A stretch of DNA of 64,000 nucleotides from G963667855 sp963667855 (GTDB taxonomy: Bacteria; Planctomycetota; Phycisphaerae; UBA1845). This document shows, one piece after another, positions 1 to 9,344 of the stretch. The position numbers and the translations under genes are program-made. Every line of letters begins with the position of its first letter. Within the stretch, counting starts at the first letter, position 1. The stretch is from contig CAXXKI010000029.1 in NCBI GenBank assembly GCA_963667855.2, positions 62,001-126,000 on the forward strand, written 5' to 3'. Under the pieces are notes generated by a model. It had not been told where the DNA came from. It did no database searches and saw only the letters and a list, made by a program, of their open reading frames with translations.

Positions 1-2063
1 AAGGCTACGAAAAGACTACCCCCATTCAAGCCAAGGCTATCCCCCATATCCTTGACGGTAAAGACGTCCTCGGCTGCGCTCAGACCGGAACCGGCAAGAC
101 GGCCGCTTTCGCTCTGCCGATCTTACACCGAGTCGACCGCGAACCAGTAATACTGAACAACAAGCGAAAACGTAAAGATCCACCGAGAGAAATCCGCACC
201 CTCGTTCTCGCCCCAACCCGGGAACTCGCCCAGCAGATACACGACAGCTTTCGGACCTATGGCAAGTTTACCGGAACAAAGCAGACCGTCATCTTCGGGG
301 GAGTCAATCAGAACACTCAAGCCCGAACCCTGCGTAAGGGCGTTGACGTTCTCGTAGCAACACCGGGCCGCCTGCTCGACCTTTTGGGGCAGGGATTGTT
401 ACGTCTCGACCATGTGGAGATCCTGGTTCTCGACGAAGCCGACCGAATGCTGGACATGGGTTTTCTTCCTGATATCCGCAAGGTGATCTCGCGAATCCCC
501 GAGAAACGCCAGACGCTGCTGTTTTCGGCAACCTTACCGGAGCCGATCCGCGAGTTGGCCGGCGATATCTTAAACGAGCCCGTCTCCGTACGAGTAGCCT
601 CGGAAAAATCGGTGGCCGCCCCTACGGTTAAACACATGGTCTACCATGTGGATAAATCCAACAAACCTGAACTGCTCACTAGTTTCCTCGATCATACGCC
701 GTATTCGCGCGTACTGGTATTCACCAAAACCAAGTACGGAGCGGACAAGGTAACTCACAGACTGGAAAAATCCGGCTTAAACGCCGTCGCACTACACGGC
801 AATAAAACCCAAAACGCGAGAACACGGGCGCTGGCCTCCTTCCGGTCGGCCAGGACTCCGATTCTCGTCGCGACGGATATCGCTGCCCGCGGTCTGGACG
901 TCGAGGATATCTCCCACGTAATCAATTACGACCTCACCCACGAGCCGGAAACCTACGTGCATCGCATAGGCCGTACCGGCAGAGCGGGAGAAACAGGAAC
1001 GGCCATTTCCTTCTGCAGCCGCGAAGAGCAAAACCTCCTGAGGATTACCGAACACCTGTTGAAGCTCGAACTGGAAACAGGAGAAACCCCATCAGGTTAT
1101 ACCGCCACGTTCCTGACTCCACCGGCCCGCGATAAACAAAACGGCAGATCGAAAGCCAGCAATAATTCGAGTCCAACTGGCAATCCGAGAAAGAATAGTA
1201 ACTCGAAACCCAACAACCGTTCGAAATCGAATAACAGCCCAAGACCGAACGGCAGCTTTAAACGCAGCGACAGCTCAAAACCAAACAGCAAGCCAAACCC
1301 CAATAGCAGTTCGAAAAGAAATAATAGTACGCAACTGGATACCAGTTCAAAAACCAACGATAGCTCAAAATCCAATAACCGCCCGGGGCCAAACGGCAGC
1401 TTCAAACGAAGCAGCAGTTCAAGACCGAATAGTAAGCCAAACTTCAATGGCGGCGTGAAAAGAAACTATAGTACCCAGTTGGATACCAGTTCAAAAACCA
1501 ACGACAGTTCGAAACCTGATAGCGATTCAAAAAGGAACGGCGTTTCCAGATCGAATAATAGCCCCAAATTCGCTGGCAGAGTAAAAAGCAATAACAGTTC
1601 CAAACGAAATAGCAGACCAAAACTGAACACCAGATCAAAGCAGAATAGTAATCGCCGACCGGATGACAGCCCAACGCAGCGCAACAACTCGAGGCAAGCT
1701 GATAGCTGGAAATCCAACAACAGCCCATCCGGTAAACCTCGTAGCGAAAGAACCAGTTCAAGCAGAAGTAATCGTTCGAGCGATCACCCGGAAAACCGTT
1801 CAGGCGATCAAGCGGAAAGTAGTTCAAACAATCGCCGAGGGAATCGCACCAACAACCGGCCCGACAATCGTGCAAATAACCGTTCTGACAATCGCTCCAA
1901 TAATAACTCTGACAGTCGCACAAACAACCGTTCTGACAATCGCACGAGCAACCGCCCCGGCAACCACAACAAACGATTGGCAAGCGCCAACAGCAACGAG
2001 AAAACCAACCGTCTCAGAAGAAAGCTCAAAAAAGGACGCACCCGGCAGCCAGTAGCATCATAA
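1..2063 (+). CDS. DEAD-box ATP-dependent RNA helicase, 5'-truncated by window edge
   Basis: This is an RNA helicase that unwinds duplex RNA, RhlE/CsdA-like in its core. The reading frame is open from base 3, so the start lies before the window. Counting from that base, the Walker A motif AQTGTGKT is near residues 26-33, followed by PTREL, GG and TPGR, then DEAD near 144-147, SAT near 174 and the HRIGRTGRAG motif near 319. The two RecA domains end around residue 375. About 310 residues follow, almost entirely Asn, Ser, Arg and Lys, with imperfect internal repeats (a block containing STQLDTSSKTNDSSK occurs twice). Known DEAD-box proteins often carry basic disordered tails that bind RNA; this one is unusually long. 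Family assignment is certain; the exact paralogue is not. No gene follows for 349 bases. Confidence 0.95.
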   Translation, partial: GYEKTTPIQAKAIPHILDGKDVLGCAQTGTGKTAAFALPILHRVDREPVILNNKRKRKDPPREIRTLVLAPTRELAQQIHDSFRTYGKFTGTKQTVIFGGVNQNTQARTLRKGVDVLVATPGRLLDLLGQGLLRLDHVEILVLDEADRMLDMGFLPDIRKVISRIPEKRQTLLFSATLPEPIRELAGDILNEPVSVRVASEKSVAAPTVKHMVYHVDKSNKPELLTSFLDHTPYSRVLVFTKTKYGADKVTHRLEKSGLNAVALHGNKTQNARTRALASFRSARTPILVATDIAARGLDVEDISHVINYDLTHEPETYVHRIGRTGRAGETGTAISFCSREEQNLLRITEHLLKLELETGETPSGYTATFLTPPARDKQNGRSKASNNSSPTGNPRKNSNSKPNNRSKSNNSPRPNGSFKRSDSSKPNSKPNPNSSSKRNNSTQLDTSSKTNDSSKSNNRPGPNGSFKRSSSSRPNSKPNFNGGVKRNYSTQLDTSSKTNDSSKPDSDSKRNGVSRSNNSPKFAGRVKSNNSSKRNSRPKLNTRSKQNSNRRPDDSPTQRNNSRQADSWKSNNSPSGKPRSERTSSSRSNRSSDHPENRSGDQAESSSNNRRGNRTNNRPDNRANNRSDNRSNNNSDSRTNNRSDNRTSNRPGNHNKRLASANSNEKTNRLRRKLKKGRTRQPVAS

Positions 2064-2119
2064 CGAAGGGTTGCCAGCAATCACAAATCAAGTCCGCTCC
2101 GCCCACGACCCGCCGGAAC

Positions 2120-2242
2120 GGAACATAAGATAGCCGCGAACAGAACCCACGGGCGGCGGAACATAAGAAAACCGCGAGCGAAATCCGCCGGAGGTGGACA
2201 TAAGGTAGCCGCTGGTGAAATCCGCCGAAGGTGGACGCAACC
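2120..2242. repeat. 38-bp degenerate tandem repeat (about 3.3 units)
   Basis: Units begin at 2120, 2158, 2196 and 2233, each opening with GGAACATAAG or a variant such as GGACATAAG and continuing with a GC-rich CCGCGA...CCGCC stretch. The period is 38, 38 and 37 bp and the last unit is cut short. It lies in the otherwise gene-free gap of 2064-2412 behind the helicase. Frames crossing it on the minus strand show repeated peptides, but these are products of the repeat, not genes. A bulged hairpin (CCATCcCGCC/GGCGGATGG) follows near 2276-2297 without a T-tract. Confidence 0.75.
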
Positions 2243-2412
2243 GGCGGCCTGAAAGAAAGTAATTCCCTAAAAAGCCCATCCCGCCAAAGGCGGATGGCCG
2301 ACACAAGGCTTCACACACAATCGCCTCACGAATTCACGCAACAATTCCTTTGGTTATATCCCAATAACCAGCTACGGCCATGTTTTTATCGCCCACCCTC
2401 ACAATAACGCGA

Positions 2413-2952
2413 TCAAATATTCATATTGGCTATAATACAGCGTTCTTGAACACAAGGCCCCTTCCTTAGAACCTCAACGCTATACGGACTTTCGACAACC
2501 TCGACGTATTCCCGAATAACTCCCACCAACGGCTTTGCTTTCTTCCAACTTATCTGGGCACTAGCTACCCACATTTCGTGCGTACGGGTCGCGACAACAA
2601 GCAGGTACAAACCTTCGTCAGTCTCTTTTAATCTATCCCCCACGAATAACTGCGATAAAACCAACTCTTCCCACCGCCATTCATAACGCACACGTTTAAA
2701 CAATCCCATTACAACAGACAGATGATGGTCATCCCAATCTACAATTGGAATGCGATTCTTAAGAAGAGTCCACCATTCACCCCAAACGAAACCCACGAAA
2801 ACACCATAAATCGATAAAACAACGATGTTTTCAATCTCAGGCTTATCAATGGTAATCATCATTAAACCGAACAAGACACCGCCAAATACAACGATGATTA
2901 AACCGGTGGCGAAAATAAAATGCTTTACAATCGAGATATGGCCGCTACTCAT
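2413..2952 (-). CDS. Small membrane protein, hypothetical (179 aa)
   Basis: I do not recognise this protein. Its N-terminal part holds two hydrophobic segments (about residues 12-34 and 42-62), followed by a soluble domain of about 110 residues rich in Trp and beta-strand-like hydrophobic alternation (motifs YEWRWEEL and EMWVASAQISW). That arrangement resembles bacterial membrane-anchored PH-like domain proteins, but this is only a layout similarity. It is a solitary gene facing away from its neighbours. The start ATG overlaps no other gene, and no strong Shine-Dalgarno sequence was seen. The frame is continuous and its composition plausible. Confidence 0.6.
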   Translation of the reverse strand: MSSGHISIVKHFIFATGLIIVVFGGVLFGLMMITIDKPEIENIVVLSIYGVFVGFVWGEWWTLLKNRIPIVDWDDHHLSVVMGLFKRVRYEWRWEELVLSQLFVGDRLKETDEGLYLLVVATRTHEMWVASAQISWKKAKPLVGVIREYVEVVESPYSVEVLRKGPCVQERCIIANMNI

Positions 2953-3017
2953 GGATTAACTCTATATATAGACGCCTTTAGCTGGCGGATAACCATTACT
3001 TGTATTTTGATAAGACT

Positions 3018-3061
3018 TAAAAAAGGGACATCACTGAATATCGCTGGAAATATCAGTGATG
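3018..3061 (-). terminator. Rho-independent terminator behind the DUF4926-like gene
   Basis: On the minus strand, CATCACTGA pairs with TCAGTGATG (arms 3053-3061 and 3029-3037) around a 15-nt loop region. It is followed by CCC and a T-rich run, starting 10 bases after the stop codon of the gene ending at 3072. Confidence 0.8.
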
Positions 3062-3071
3062 CCACCTTTAC

Positions 3072-3272
3072 TTATTTTACCCCCATAAAGTCCCCGGTAA
3101 TGGTGTACGTCATCGCCTTACCAAGATTACCGCCCTTTCCATCCGGAAACTCAACGTCGTATGAACAAGGTTTCTCACCATATACCATAAGTACAACGCC
3201 ATGCGTACCAACAGGTATAGTTGCATCAGACAACTGCTGGCAAAGCACGAAGGTATCGTGTTCATCAAACAT
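3072..3272 (-). CDS. DUF4926-like small protein (66 aa)
   Basis: A short protein with the layout of DUF4926: an initial segment like DTFVLCQQL, then GTHGVVLMVYGEKPCSYDVEF, i.e. a small SH3-like barrel with a conserved Gly-x-x-Gly-x-Val and a later YDVEFPD. The function of the family is unknown; members are often encoded beside toxin-antitoxin or hypothetical genes. It follows the aminotransferase gene by about 50 bases, and the gap carries a REP-like palindrome. A clean terminator sits right behind it. Confidence 0.7.
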   Translation of the reverse strand: MFDEHDTFVLCQQLSDATIPVGTHGVVLMVYGEKPCSYDVEFPDGKGGNLGKAMTYTITGDFMGVK

Positions 3273-3287
3273 AACGAATAGTAAAAC

Positions 3288-3309
3288 TGGTTCGCACAGC
3301 GAACCCTAC
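3288..3309 (-). repeat. REP-like palindrome, copy a
   Basis: On the minus strand this reads GTAGGGTTCGCTGTGCGAACCA, a perfect 7-bp hairpin (GGTTCGC/GCGAACC). It matches the consensus GTAGGGTYCGCTGTGCGRACCA seen at four other places in this window. It lies 13 bases behind the aminotransferase stop. Confidence 0.75.
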
Positions 3310-3322
3310 GGACTACCTCTAC

Positions 3323-4498
3323 TCAACCAAGCATCTTCTGCAAACGGTCTATCCCCTTATCGATCTGTTCCATGCTGGTAGCAAACGACAGGCGAATGTG
3401 GGCGTCGTTGCCGAAGGCAACGCCGGGTACGCAGGCTACGTGGGCTTCTTCCAATAGTTTGGCCGCGAATTCCAATGACCCCGCCACTCCCAGCTTACTA
3501 TAGGTTTCTTCCACATTCGGGAAAGCGTAAAACGCGCCGGCCGGCGGAAGGCATTTCACCCCCGGAGTTTCCGACAGTCGTTTATGTATGTGCGTCGCCC
3601 GTTTACTGAACTCGCTGCGCATCTGGGCTACACAGTCCTGGCTCGCGTTTAGAGCTTCAGCATACGCAGACTGAACGAAGGTCGCCGCCCCGCTGCTGCG
3701 CTGCGACTGCATCTTGGCCATCCCCTTGACGAACGCTTCCGGACCGGCCGCGAAACCGATACGCCAGCCGGTCATGGAATACGTCTTCGACGCCCCGCCG
3801 ATAGTCATGGTCTTGGAATACGCGTCTTCACCGGTAGAGGCTATGCTCAGGTGCTTCGCGTCACCGTATAGAAGCTGGTCGTAGATTTCATCGGAGAGAA
3901 TGAAGATATCCTTACCCTTTACGAATTCGGCAATTTCCTTAATCTTCTCCGGACCGTAGATAAACCCTCCGGGATTGTTCGGCGAATTGAGAACGATCAT
4001 TCGGGTTTTATCCGTAACCGCCGCCTGCAACTGCTCCACCGTCGGCTCGAATCCCCGCTCGTAGTCGCCGTAAACCAGCTTGCTCACCCCACCGGCCATC
4101 TTGATCTGCTCCGGATAGGATACCCAGTACGGCACGGGCAGAATAACCTCATCACCCGGATTAAGGACGGCCATGAAGGTCATCTGCACGGCGTTTTTCG
4201 CGCCGGCCGTAACGATTATCTGGCTCGGCTGATAGGCAAGCCCGTTTTCCCGTTTAAGCTTTCTGCAAATCGCTTCCTTAAGCTCAGGTATTCCCGATGC
4301 AGGCTTGGAGTACTTGGTCTTACCCGCATTGATGGCCGCAATAGCCGCTTCCTTGATATGTTGCGGAGTATCGAAATCGGGCTCACCGGCCGCCAGGCTG
4401 ACAACGTCGATACCTTCAGCCTTCATCGCCGCTGCTTTGGCCGCTACTGCCAGGGTAGCCGACTCCGCCAATTTAGTCACATGCTGGGAAACGTCCAT
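3323..4498 (-). CDS. aspC: Aspartate aminotransferase, class I PLP enzyme (391 aa)
   Basis: A cytosolic transaminase that exchanges the amino group between aspartate and 2-oxoglutarate. Early in the protein SLAAGEPDFDTP is the class I/subgroup Ib signature. NSPNNPGG, the SDEIYDQL stretch and SKTYSMTGWR with the PLP-binding Lys follow in order, and RLSFA near the end carries the substrate-carboxylate Arg. I place the start at ATG 4496-4498 (MDVSQHV) because GAGGAG lies 9 bases upstream; the frame extends 18 codons further without a better signal. The length is normal for the family. It is not in an obvious operon, although the DUF4926-like gene follows on the same strand. Specificity for aspartate rather than another amino acid is inferred from family resemblance only. 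Confidence 0.92.
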   Translation of the reverse strand: MDVSQHVTKLAESATLAVAAKAAAMKAEGIDVVSLAAGEPDFDTPQHIKEAAIAAINAGKTKYSKPASGIPELKEAICRKLKRENGLAYQPSQIIVTAGAKNAVQMTFMAVLNPGDEVILPVPYWVSYPEQIKMAGGVSKLVYGDYERGFEPTVEQLQAAVTDKTRMIVLNSPNNPGGFIYGPEKIKEIAEFVKGKDIFILSDEIYDQLLYGDAKHLSIASTGEDAYSKTMTIGGASKTYSMTGWRIGFAAGPEAFVKGMAKMQSQRSSGAATFVQSAYAEALNASQDCVAQMRSEFSKRATHIHKRLSETPGVKCLPPAGAFYAFPNVEETYSKLGVAGSLEFAAKLLEEAHVACVPGVAFGNDAHIRLSFATSMEQIDKGIDRLQKMLG

Positions 4499-4954
4499 AA
4501 CTCCGCACTCCTCAAACAGGTCAACAGAAAAACAACCCGGTCCATATCGCAATCATCAGGAAAACGCTGCTTCCATAAATATCCAGGTTCGTAGGGTCCG
4601 CTCCGCGGACCAAATCAAAGCCCCATCTCCTTCAACTGCCCCTAAAGCACCTGCAATAACAACAATCCGCACAGCAGGTCTATTATTCCACCACAAACAA
4701 GGAACATTCGACAGCGATACCAATCATACCTTTCACCAATATCCAGCGCACACTCGGCGATTACCGCTGGTCCGGTACTATACGATCATAGTATCTATTT
4801 TCAAAGTTTAAACGAGATATGCGAAGCTCATTGGAACTTATTCGAACCAGGCAACCTGCCGGCAGATATTCCCACGCAATCTACAGACCAACTCAAAGCC
4901 AATCGGTTACAATTGACTTGATGCTATTCAGTCCCCTTGGTCACACAGCGAACC
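4499..4954. other. Gene-free gap with two REP-like palindromes
   Basis: 456 bases between the aminotransferase start and the 3' end of the dockerin-like gene. It contains an inverted pair of REP-like palindromes (4591-4612 forward, 4938-4958 reverse). I saw no RNA gene. Frames on the plus strand here have no ribosome binding site and no recognisable content. Confidence 0.6.
4591..4612 (+). repeat. REP-like palindrome, copy b
   Basis: GTAGGGTCCGCTCCGCGGACCA forms a perfect GGTCCGC/GCGGACC hairpin and follows the same consensus as the copies at 3288, 4938, 39949 and 40031. Confidence 0.75.
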
Positions 4955-4958
4955 CTAC
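4938..4958 (-). repeat. REP-like palindrome, copy c, overlapping a stop codon
   Basis: The minus strand reads GTAGGGTTCGCTGTGTGACCA. The TAG at its start (4955-4957) is the stop codon of the dockerin-like gene, so the palindrome begins inside the coding end. Confidence 0.7.
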
Positions 4959-6310
4959 TTGGGCATCGAACCGTGATACCCAAAGACCTCCTGGAAAGCA
5001 GCGAAATCAACCAGGTCCACATCCTGATCATTATCAATATCGAAGATGTCCCGACACTCCCGCGACGGATACACGGTGGCACTCAGATCAGCGACCGGAC
5101 CATCCATGCATTCGACGAAACCCGGAAGATCATGGATATCAACATTAGCGTCGTTCGACCAGTCACCGTGAATCAGTCGGATACCGGCCTGCTCGACACA
5201 ATTCGTCGCGTCCATACAGGAAACAACTTCCAGAGCATTCAGGTTATCATTCACACCTTCGAGACCAATGGAAACCGCGTGAGCGAACACTCTAACCTCC
5301 GGCAATCCATTGGATCCGATCTGAGTGGAGAAGACATCAGCAGCCCCATTGACACTGGTGCCGGGGATAAACTGTAACGACGGAGAACCCGGTGCCAGCG
5401 AGAACAGAACCAGATCCCCCTGATCGAATACCCCTACCTGGCTCTGATCGAGAATAACCAACGCGTCAATATCGTCCGCCGCCAATATTCCAAGATCAAA
5501 TGCGGTAGCGTAGCACACAACCGGCGGAATGGGGTCTTCCGGCTCAGGATCAAAGAAAATATCCGCGGCGCTGCTGCCCGGCAGGAATCCATCCAACGAT
5601 TGGGAGTTCACCGCCAGAGAGTAATACAAGGGAGCCGTGGTTCTCAGACCGGTAGTGCTTGCCGTAGCATAAGCCATGGCGTTTACGTTATCTTGCGAAA
5701 CCAACCCTACCGAAGAAACCGAACTGGTATCAAACGGCTCGGATTGAAAATCATGCCCCCCTTCATCATAGTTATTGATGACCTGGATGTTAGCGGCAAA
5801 AATGCTGTCACGCATTCCTTTCGACAATATTCCATTACGATCAAACGATAACTGCGATACGAATCCATCGGCGGCGGCGTGCCCCCTCATGGCCTGATCG
5901 GTGACGTTAAAGGGCATGTTCTGGTCAACCATAACAGGATCAGGCGGCACATCGCCCGTCGTCATCCTGTCAACGGAAAACAATAGAATGAAATTTCCCA
6001 TATCGGCCACATCAATCCGGTTGAAAGATATGCCATCAAGATCATCGGCAGGACGACCAAGGTTCAAGCCGCTGGCCAGAACATCCGTCACCGGATACTC
6101 GTTCCCTTCCAACTTTCTGAGTATCTCGTCAGAATGGATGTTTGCTATTCCGGCCATTATCGTTGGCGACTCGGAATCCAATGTATAAAGCGGTATTGGT
6201 AAACCATTCCGTGGTGGCGCCGCGGATGAGAGTTGCCCGGCCAACATAACCGTTAAAACAACCGATACGATCCGGCAAGGCGTACCGATAGAAACACGTG
6301 CAGTTACCAT
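4955..6310 (-). CDS. Secreted protein with dockerin-like C-terminus (451 aa)
   Basis: An exported protein of unknown function. A signal peptide is visible (basic start, hydrophobic VVLTVMLAGQL, cleavage near SSAAPP). The body is a beta-rich domain without a family I can name. The last about 65 residues carry two calcium-loop-like segments (NDANVDIHDLPGF and DIDNDQDVDLVDFAAF), the type I dockerin-like layout common at the ends of planctomycete exoproteins. GGGGAGG sits 7 bases before the ATG and directly after the stop of the kinase gene 13 bases upstream. Translation is therefore probably coupled, and the kinase and this protein may act in one pathway. The stop codon lies in a REP-like palindrome. 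Confidence 0.8.
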   Translation of the reverse strand: MVTARVSIGTPCRIVSVVLTVMLAGQLSSAAPPRNGLPIPLYTLDSESPTIMAGIANIHSDEILRKLEGNEYPVTDVLASGLNLGRPADDLDGISFNRIDVADMGNFILLFSVDRMTTGDVPPDPVMVDQNMPFNVTDQAMRGHAAADGFVSQLSFDRNGILSKGMRDSIFAANIQVINNYDEGGHDFQSEPFDTSSVSSVGLVSQDNVNAMAYATASTTGLRTTAPLYYSLAVNSQSLDGFLPGSSAADIFFDPEPEDPIPPVVCYATAFDLGILAADDIDALVILDQSQVGVFDQGDLVLFSLAPGSPSLQFIPGTSVNGAADVFSTQIGSNGLPEVRVFAHAVSIGLEGVNDNLNALEVVSCMDATNCVEQAGIRLIHGDWSNDANVDIHDLPGFVECMDGPVADLSATVYPSRECRDIFDIDNDQDVDLVDFAAFQEVFGYHGSMPK

Positions 6311-6323
6311 GTGTAATCCTCCC

Positions 6324-9194
6324 CTATTGTATTTCCTCTAGTTGTACGGGATCAGCCCCTTGAAAATCAAGGGTAAAGACAGGAATCCATCCGGGCCAAC
6401 CGGAATCCCGCTCCATTTTTTCGAGCAAAATCTTGGCATGGAAGGTATACGCCTGCTCTGAGTCAAATGAGCGAAACGCCTTCCAGAGGTATTCAAGAGC
6501 GGTTTTTCGATCACCAACAGCAAGAGAGGCCGCAGCGGCGTGGAAGTCGGCCTCCCCTCTCATTTTCCACTGAAAAGAATCGTCGGTTACCAGTGTCATC
6601 AGTTCATCATACGTGTTATCACCATAAACCAACTGCCAGAGGCTATCCACCCATTCCTCTGTCTGCCAGGGTTCGGCTCCGGTATTACCCACCCCGTTTA
6701 CCAGGCAACGGTCCAGATGCTCCCTGGCTCCATCCGGTCGGCCGAGCAGGTTGAGGCAGGTCGCCGTCCAGATAACGGCGAGCGGATCGTTGGGATTATC
6801 ATTAGTAATCGCGTACGCTTCCTCAACCGCCCGCTGCAGATCTCCCATTTCGGCATACACAATAAGGGGATAAACATGGCGATAGAACTTATCATCCGGT
6901 CCGACACAATCGGCGTGAATAGCGATATCCCTTAAGGCGTCCTCGTATCTCCCCATCCAGAATTCCAACCGCCATCGATAATGGTGAGCTTCACATGTAC
7001 GCATTGGATTGCCGCCCAACTCTATGGTTTTTCCATGAACGGCAATTGCATCCTCGAATCGCCCCATACTTTCCAGACACAACGCTTCAGCGGAATAAGC
7101 ACTGGCATTTTGGGGAGAAACCGCTTGCCCCTGTCTAGCAGCGGCAAGCGCTTCGTCATAATGATGAGCCACTATGGAATCGCTGCGGGTTCCCCGGCTT
7201 CCGGCATAGATTTCCGCAGCCAGCCGATGAGCGGTGGACAAAATGTAATAGGGATAATACTCATACACCTTGAATTCCACCAATCGCTTCGAAGCGTCGA
7301 TCGCCGCGGCAAAATCGTCCATGCTCCGCGTCGCATACATCCGCTGATTATGTATACGGGCCAACTGCAGCGTTGCCTGCAAAAACTCCTTGCCTTCCGA
7401 CACCCTCATCTGCCGCGCCCGAGAATAAGATTCCAGCGCTTCGTCGGGATCACGATAATGATAAGCCAATCCGCGGAAAAACCACGCTCCCGGTGTTTTC
7501 TCTTCAATAGCGTCGGCTTGAGCCAGGAACTGATCCGCTTCCGCGACCTTGTGCATTCGATCATAGGTACACGCCAGCATGTATAACGCCTCGGCATTCG
7601 TCGGCTCTATCGCCAGTACTCCCTTTAATTCCTTTATAGCCGCAGGTCTGTCAGTATTCGCAAAATGCAGAATCCCTTTCAATAAGCGAACCGTAGCCGG
7701 ATCGGCCCCCAGCATTTTAGCCTTGAGAACTTTCTCGTAGATTTCCCTGTTTATACGATAATCGAAAAACACAATACGGTCGTAAGCTTCCTGGAGTAAC
7801 TGATCAGCCTCTGTCTGGCGAGCTTGCAGCAGATGCGCTTCTTTCTGCTCTCGAGCGGAGGTTACACTCCAGTACAATCCCGCTCCAAGCATACAAGCGA
7901 CCGCGAACGACAAAATGGCGGCCGACAAAGCCTTATGCCGCCGAGCCCATTTGTATGCCCTTATCAACGGGCCCGCCGGGCGGCTCAGAATAGGTCTGCC
8001 GTCGGCAAACCGACGCAGATCCTCGGCCATGGCCGCGGCCGTCTGATATCGCCCGGAAGGTTCCTTATCCATGGCTTTCAGACAGATGGTCTGAAGGTCT
8101 TTGGGGATTCCACTATCCAACCTGCGAAGCGGTACCGGTTCGACGGAACGCACACTGTCCAGCAACTGCTCCCGGGTATCACCTTCAAAAGGCCGGCGCA
8201 AAGCGAGCAGTTCATAAAGCGTTACTCCCAGGGAGTAAATGTCGGTCCGATGATCGACCACCCGCTGATCCGCCCGTACCTGCTCCGGCGAAAGATACGC
8301 GGGGGTACCCATTACTTCGCCCGATATGGTAATTCCCGGACCCTCCGCCAGTCGGGCCAAACCAAAATCCGTAATGTGCAGCCGGTTGTCTTTACCAACC
8401 AGAAGGTTTTGAGGTTTTATATCGCGGTGTACAACCCCGGATTCGTGCGCGTGCTCCAGCCCGTCGGCCACTTCCGCTATCAGGCGCGCCAAATGACGGT
8501 AATCACTGGAAATCCGGCGAAGCTTCGACTCCTCAGTAGACGAAGCGGATTCCACCGTAGAATCCGTTGGGTTTTCACCATGCTGGCCACCCGCCTGATC
8601 CGTCTCCAGAGATTCCCTGGTCTTCTGCCTGATACTCGTGGCAACAGCTGTAGCCGTTTCAACCAGGGAAGGATCGGAAGGACACAGAATCCGGGTTCGG
8701 GTCTTTAGCGCAAAATCCAGGCTCCCCCCTTCGATCAACTCCATCGCATAGTAAAACTGCCCCTGGTATTCCCCCTGTGCGTAAATCGGAACAACATTCG
8801 TGTGATGCAGCCGGGCCGCTGCTTTCGCTTCCGTGCGGAAACGTTGAATAGCCAGCCGGCCGCGATGAGCGTAATCAGGTAAAACCTTAAGAGCGACCTC
8901 CCGTCCCAGGGAAAGCTGCCGGGCACGAAAAACCGTACCCATACCCCCACGACCGAGTTCTTCGACGACCTCGAAATCTCCCAACCGCTTTCCAACCTGG
9001 TAATTACCTAAACCAAGTCGGCCCGAACCACCGCTCGAACCTTTAACAGATAGTTTATCAACATCAGGCCACAACCTGGAATGCTCTTGGGAACCGGAGG
9101 ATTCAAACTCCATCCCAAAAGCTTCCCGCAAATCTGCCAGTAAACCATCATCGCCATCAAGTTCGTGAGCCTGCTGAGGTTTTTGCTCCGACAT
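6324..9194 (-). CDS. Membrane Ser/Thr protein kinase with TPR-like tail (956 aa)
   Basis: A Hanks-type kinase. The Gly-rich loop GRGGMG is at about residues 81-86, VALK Lys at 103, HRD at 256-258, DFG at 276-278 and the APE-equivalent LSPEQ near 301. A Ser/Thr/Glu-rich insertion of about 65 residues (165-230) interrupts the domain after the hinge. One membrane helix follows (about 422-442), then roughly 480 residues of helical repeats that look like TPRs. The kinase domain should be cytoplasmic; if the single helix spans the membrane, the repeats face the periplasm. It sits 150 bases behind an ECF sigma gene and is followed at once by a secreted protein gene. This sigma-kinase pairing recurs at 50.8-54 kb. 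Substrates are unknown. Confidence 0.92.
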   Translation of the reverse strand: MSEQKPQQAHELDGDDGLLADLREAFGMEFESSGSQEHSRLWPDVDKLSVKGSSGGSGRLGLGNYQVGKRLGDFEVVEELGRGGMGTVFRARQLSLGREVALKVLPDYAHRGRLAIQRFRTEAKAAARLHHTNVVPIYAQGEYQGQFYYAMELIEGGSLDFALKTRTRILCPSDPSLVETATAVATSIRQKTRESLETDQAGGQHGENPTDSTVESASSTEESKLRRISSDYRHLARLIAEVADGLEHAHESGVVHRDIKPQNLLVGKDNRLHITDFGLARLAEGPGITISGEVMGTPAYLSPEQVRADQRVVDHRTDIYSLGVTLYELLALRRPFEGDTREQLLDSVRSVEPVPLRRLDSGIPKDLQTICLKAMDKEPSGRYQTAAAMAEDLRRFADGRPILSRPAGPLIRAYKWARRHKALSAAILSFAVACMLGAGLYWSVTSAREQKEAHLLQARQTEADQLLQEAYDRIVFFDYRINREIYEKVLKAKMLGADPATVRLLKGILHFANTDRPAAIKELKGVLAIEPTNAEALYMLACTYDRMHKVAEADQFLAQADAIEEKTPGAWFFRGLAYHYRDPDEALESYSRARQMRVSEGKEFLQATLQLARIHNQRMYATRSMDDFAAAIDASKRLVEFKVYEYYPYYILSTAHRLAAEIYAGSRGTRSDSIVAHHYDEALAAARQGQAVSPQNASAYSAEALCLESMGRFEDAIAVHGKTIELGGNPMRTCEAHHYRWRLEFWMGRYEDALRDIAIHADCVGPDDKFYRHVYPLIVYAEMGDLQRAVEEAYAITNDNPNDPLAVIWTATCLNLLGRPDGAREHLDRCLVNGVGNTGAEPWQTEEWVDSLWQLVYGDNTYDELMTLVTDDSFQWKMRGEADFHAAAASLAVGDRKTALEYLWKAFRSFDSEQAYTFHAKILLEKMERDSGWPGWIPVFTLDFQGADPVQLEEIQ

Positions 9195-9344
9195 AATGGT
9201 TTCTCTTTCAATGATCTTCGACGATCGGTCACACCCTCACACATAAACTAATAGATAGTTTTGACCACACATTTGACACATTTTCGGAAAGAAACGTTTT
9301 TTTACTAAAAAAATTCGTAGCTAATCCCAAACCGCGGCAAAAAA

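Noticed and set aside
1444..1983. Long open frames on both strands inside the helicase tail
   Set aside because: They arise from the repetitive Asn/Ser/Arg codons of the real gene and have no ribosome site or family content.
2026..2318. Minus-strand frames with repeated peptides behind the helicase
   Set aside because: The peptide repeats simply translate the 38-bp DNA repeat.
2920..3381. Plus-strand 153-codon frame
   Set aside because: It crosses three minus-strand features including a terminator and the aminotransferase end, and has no recognisable domain.
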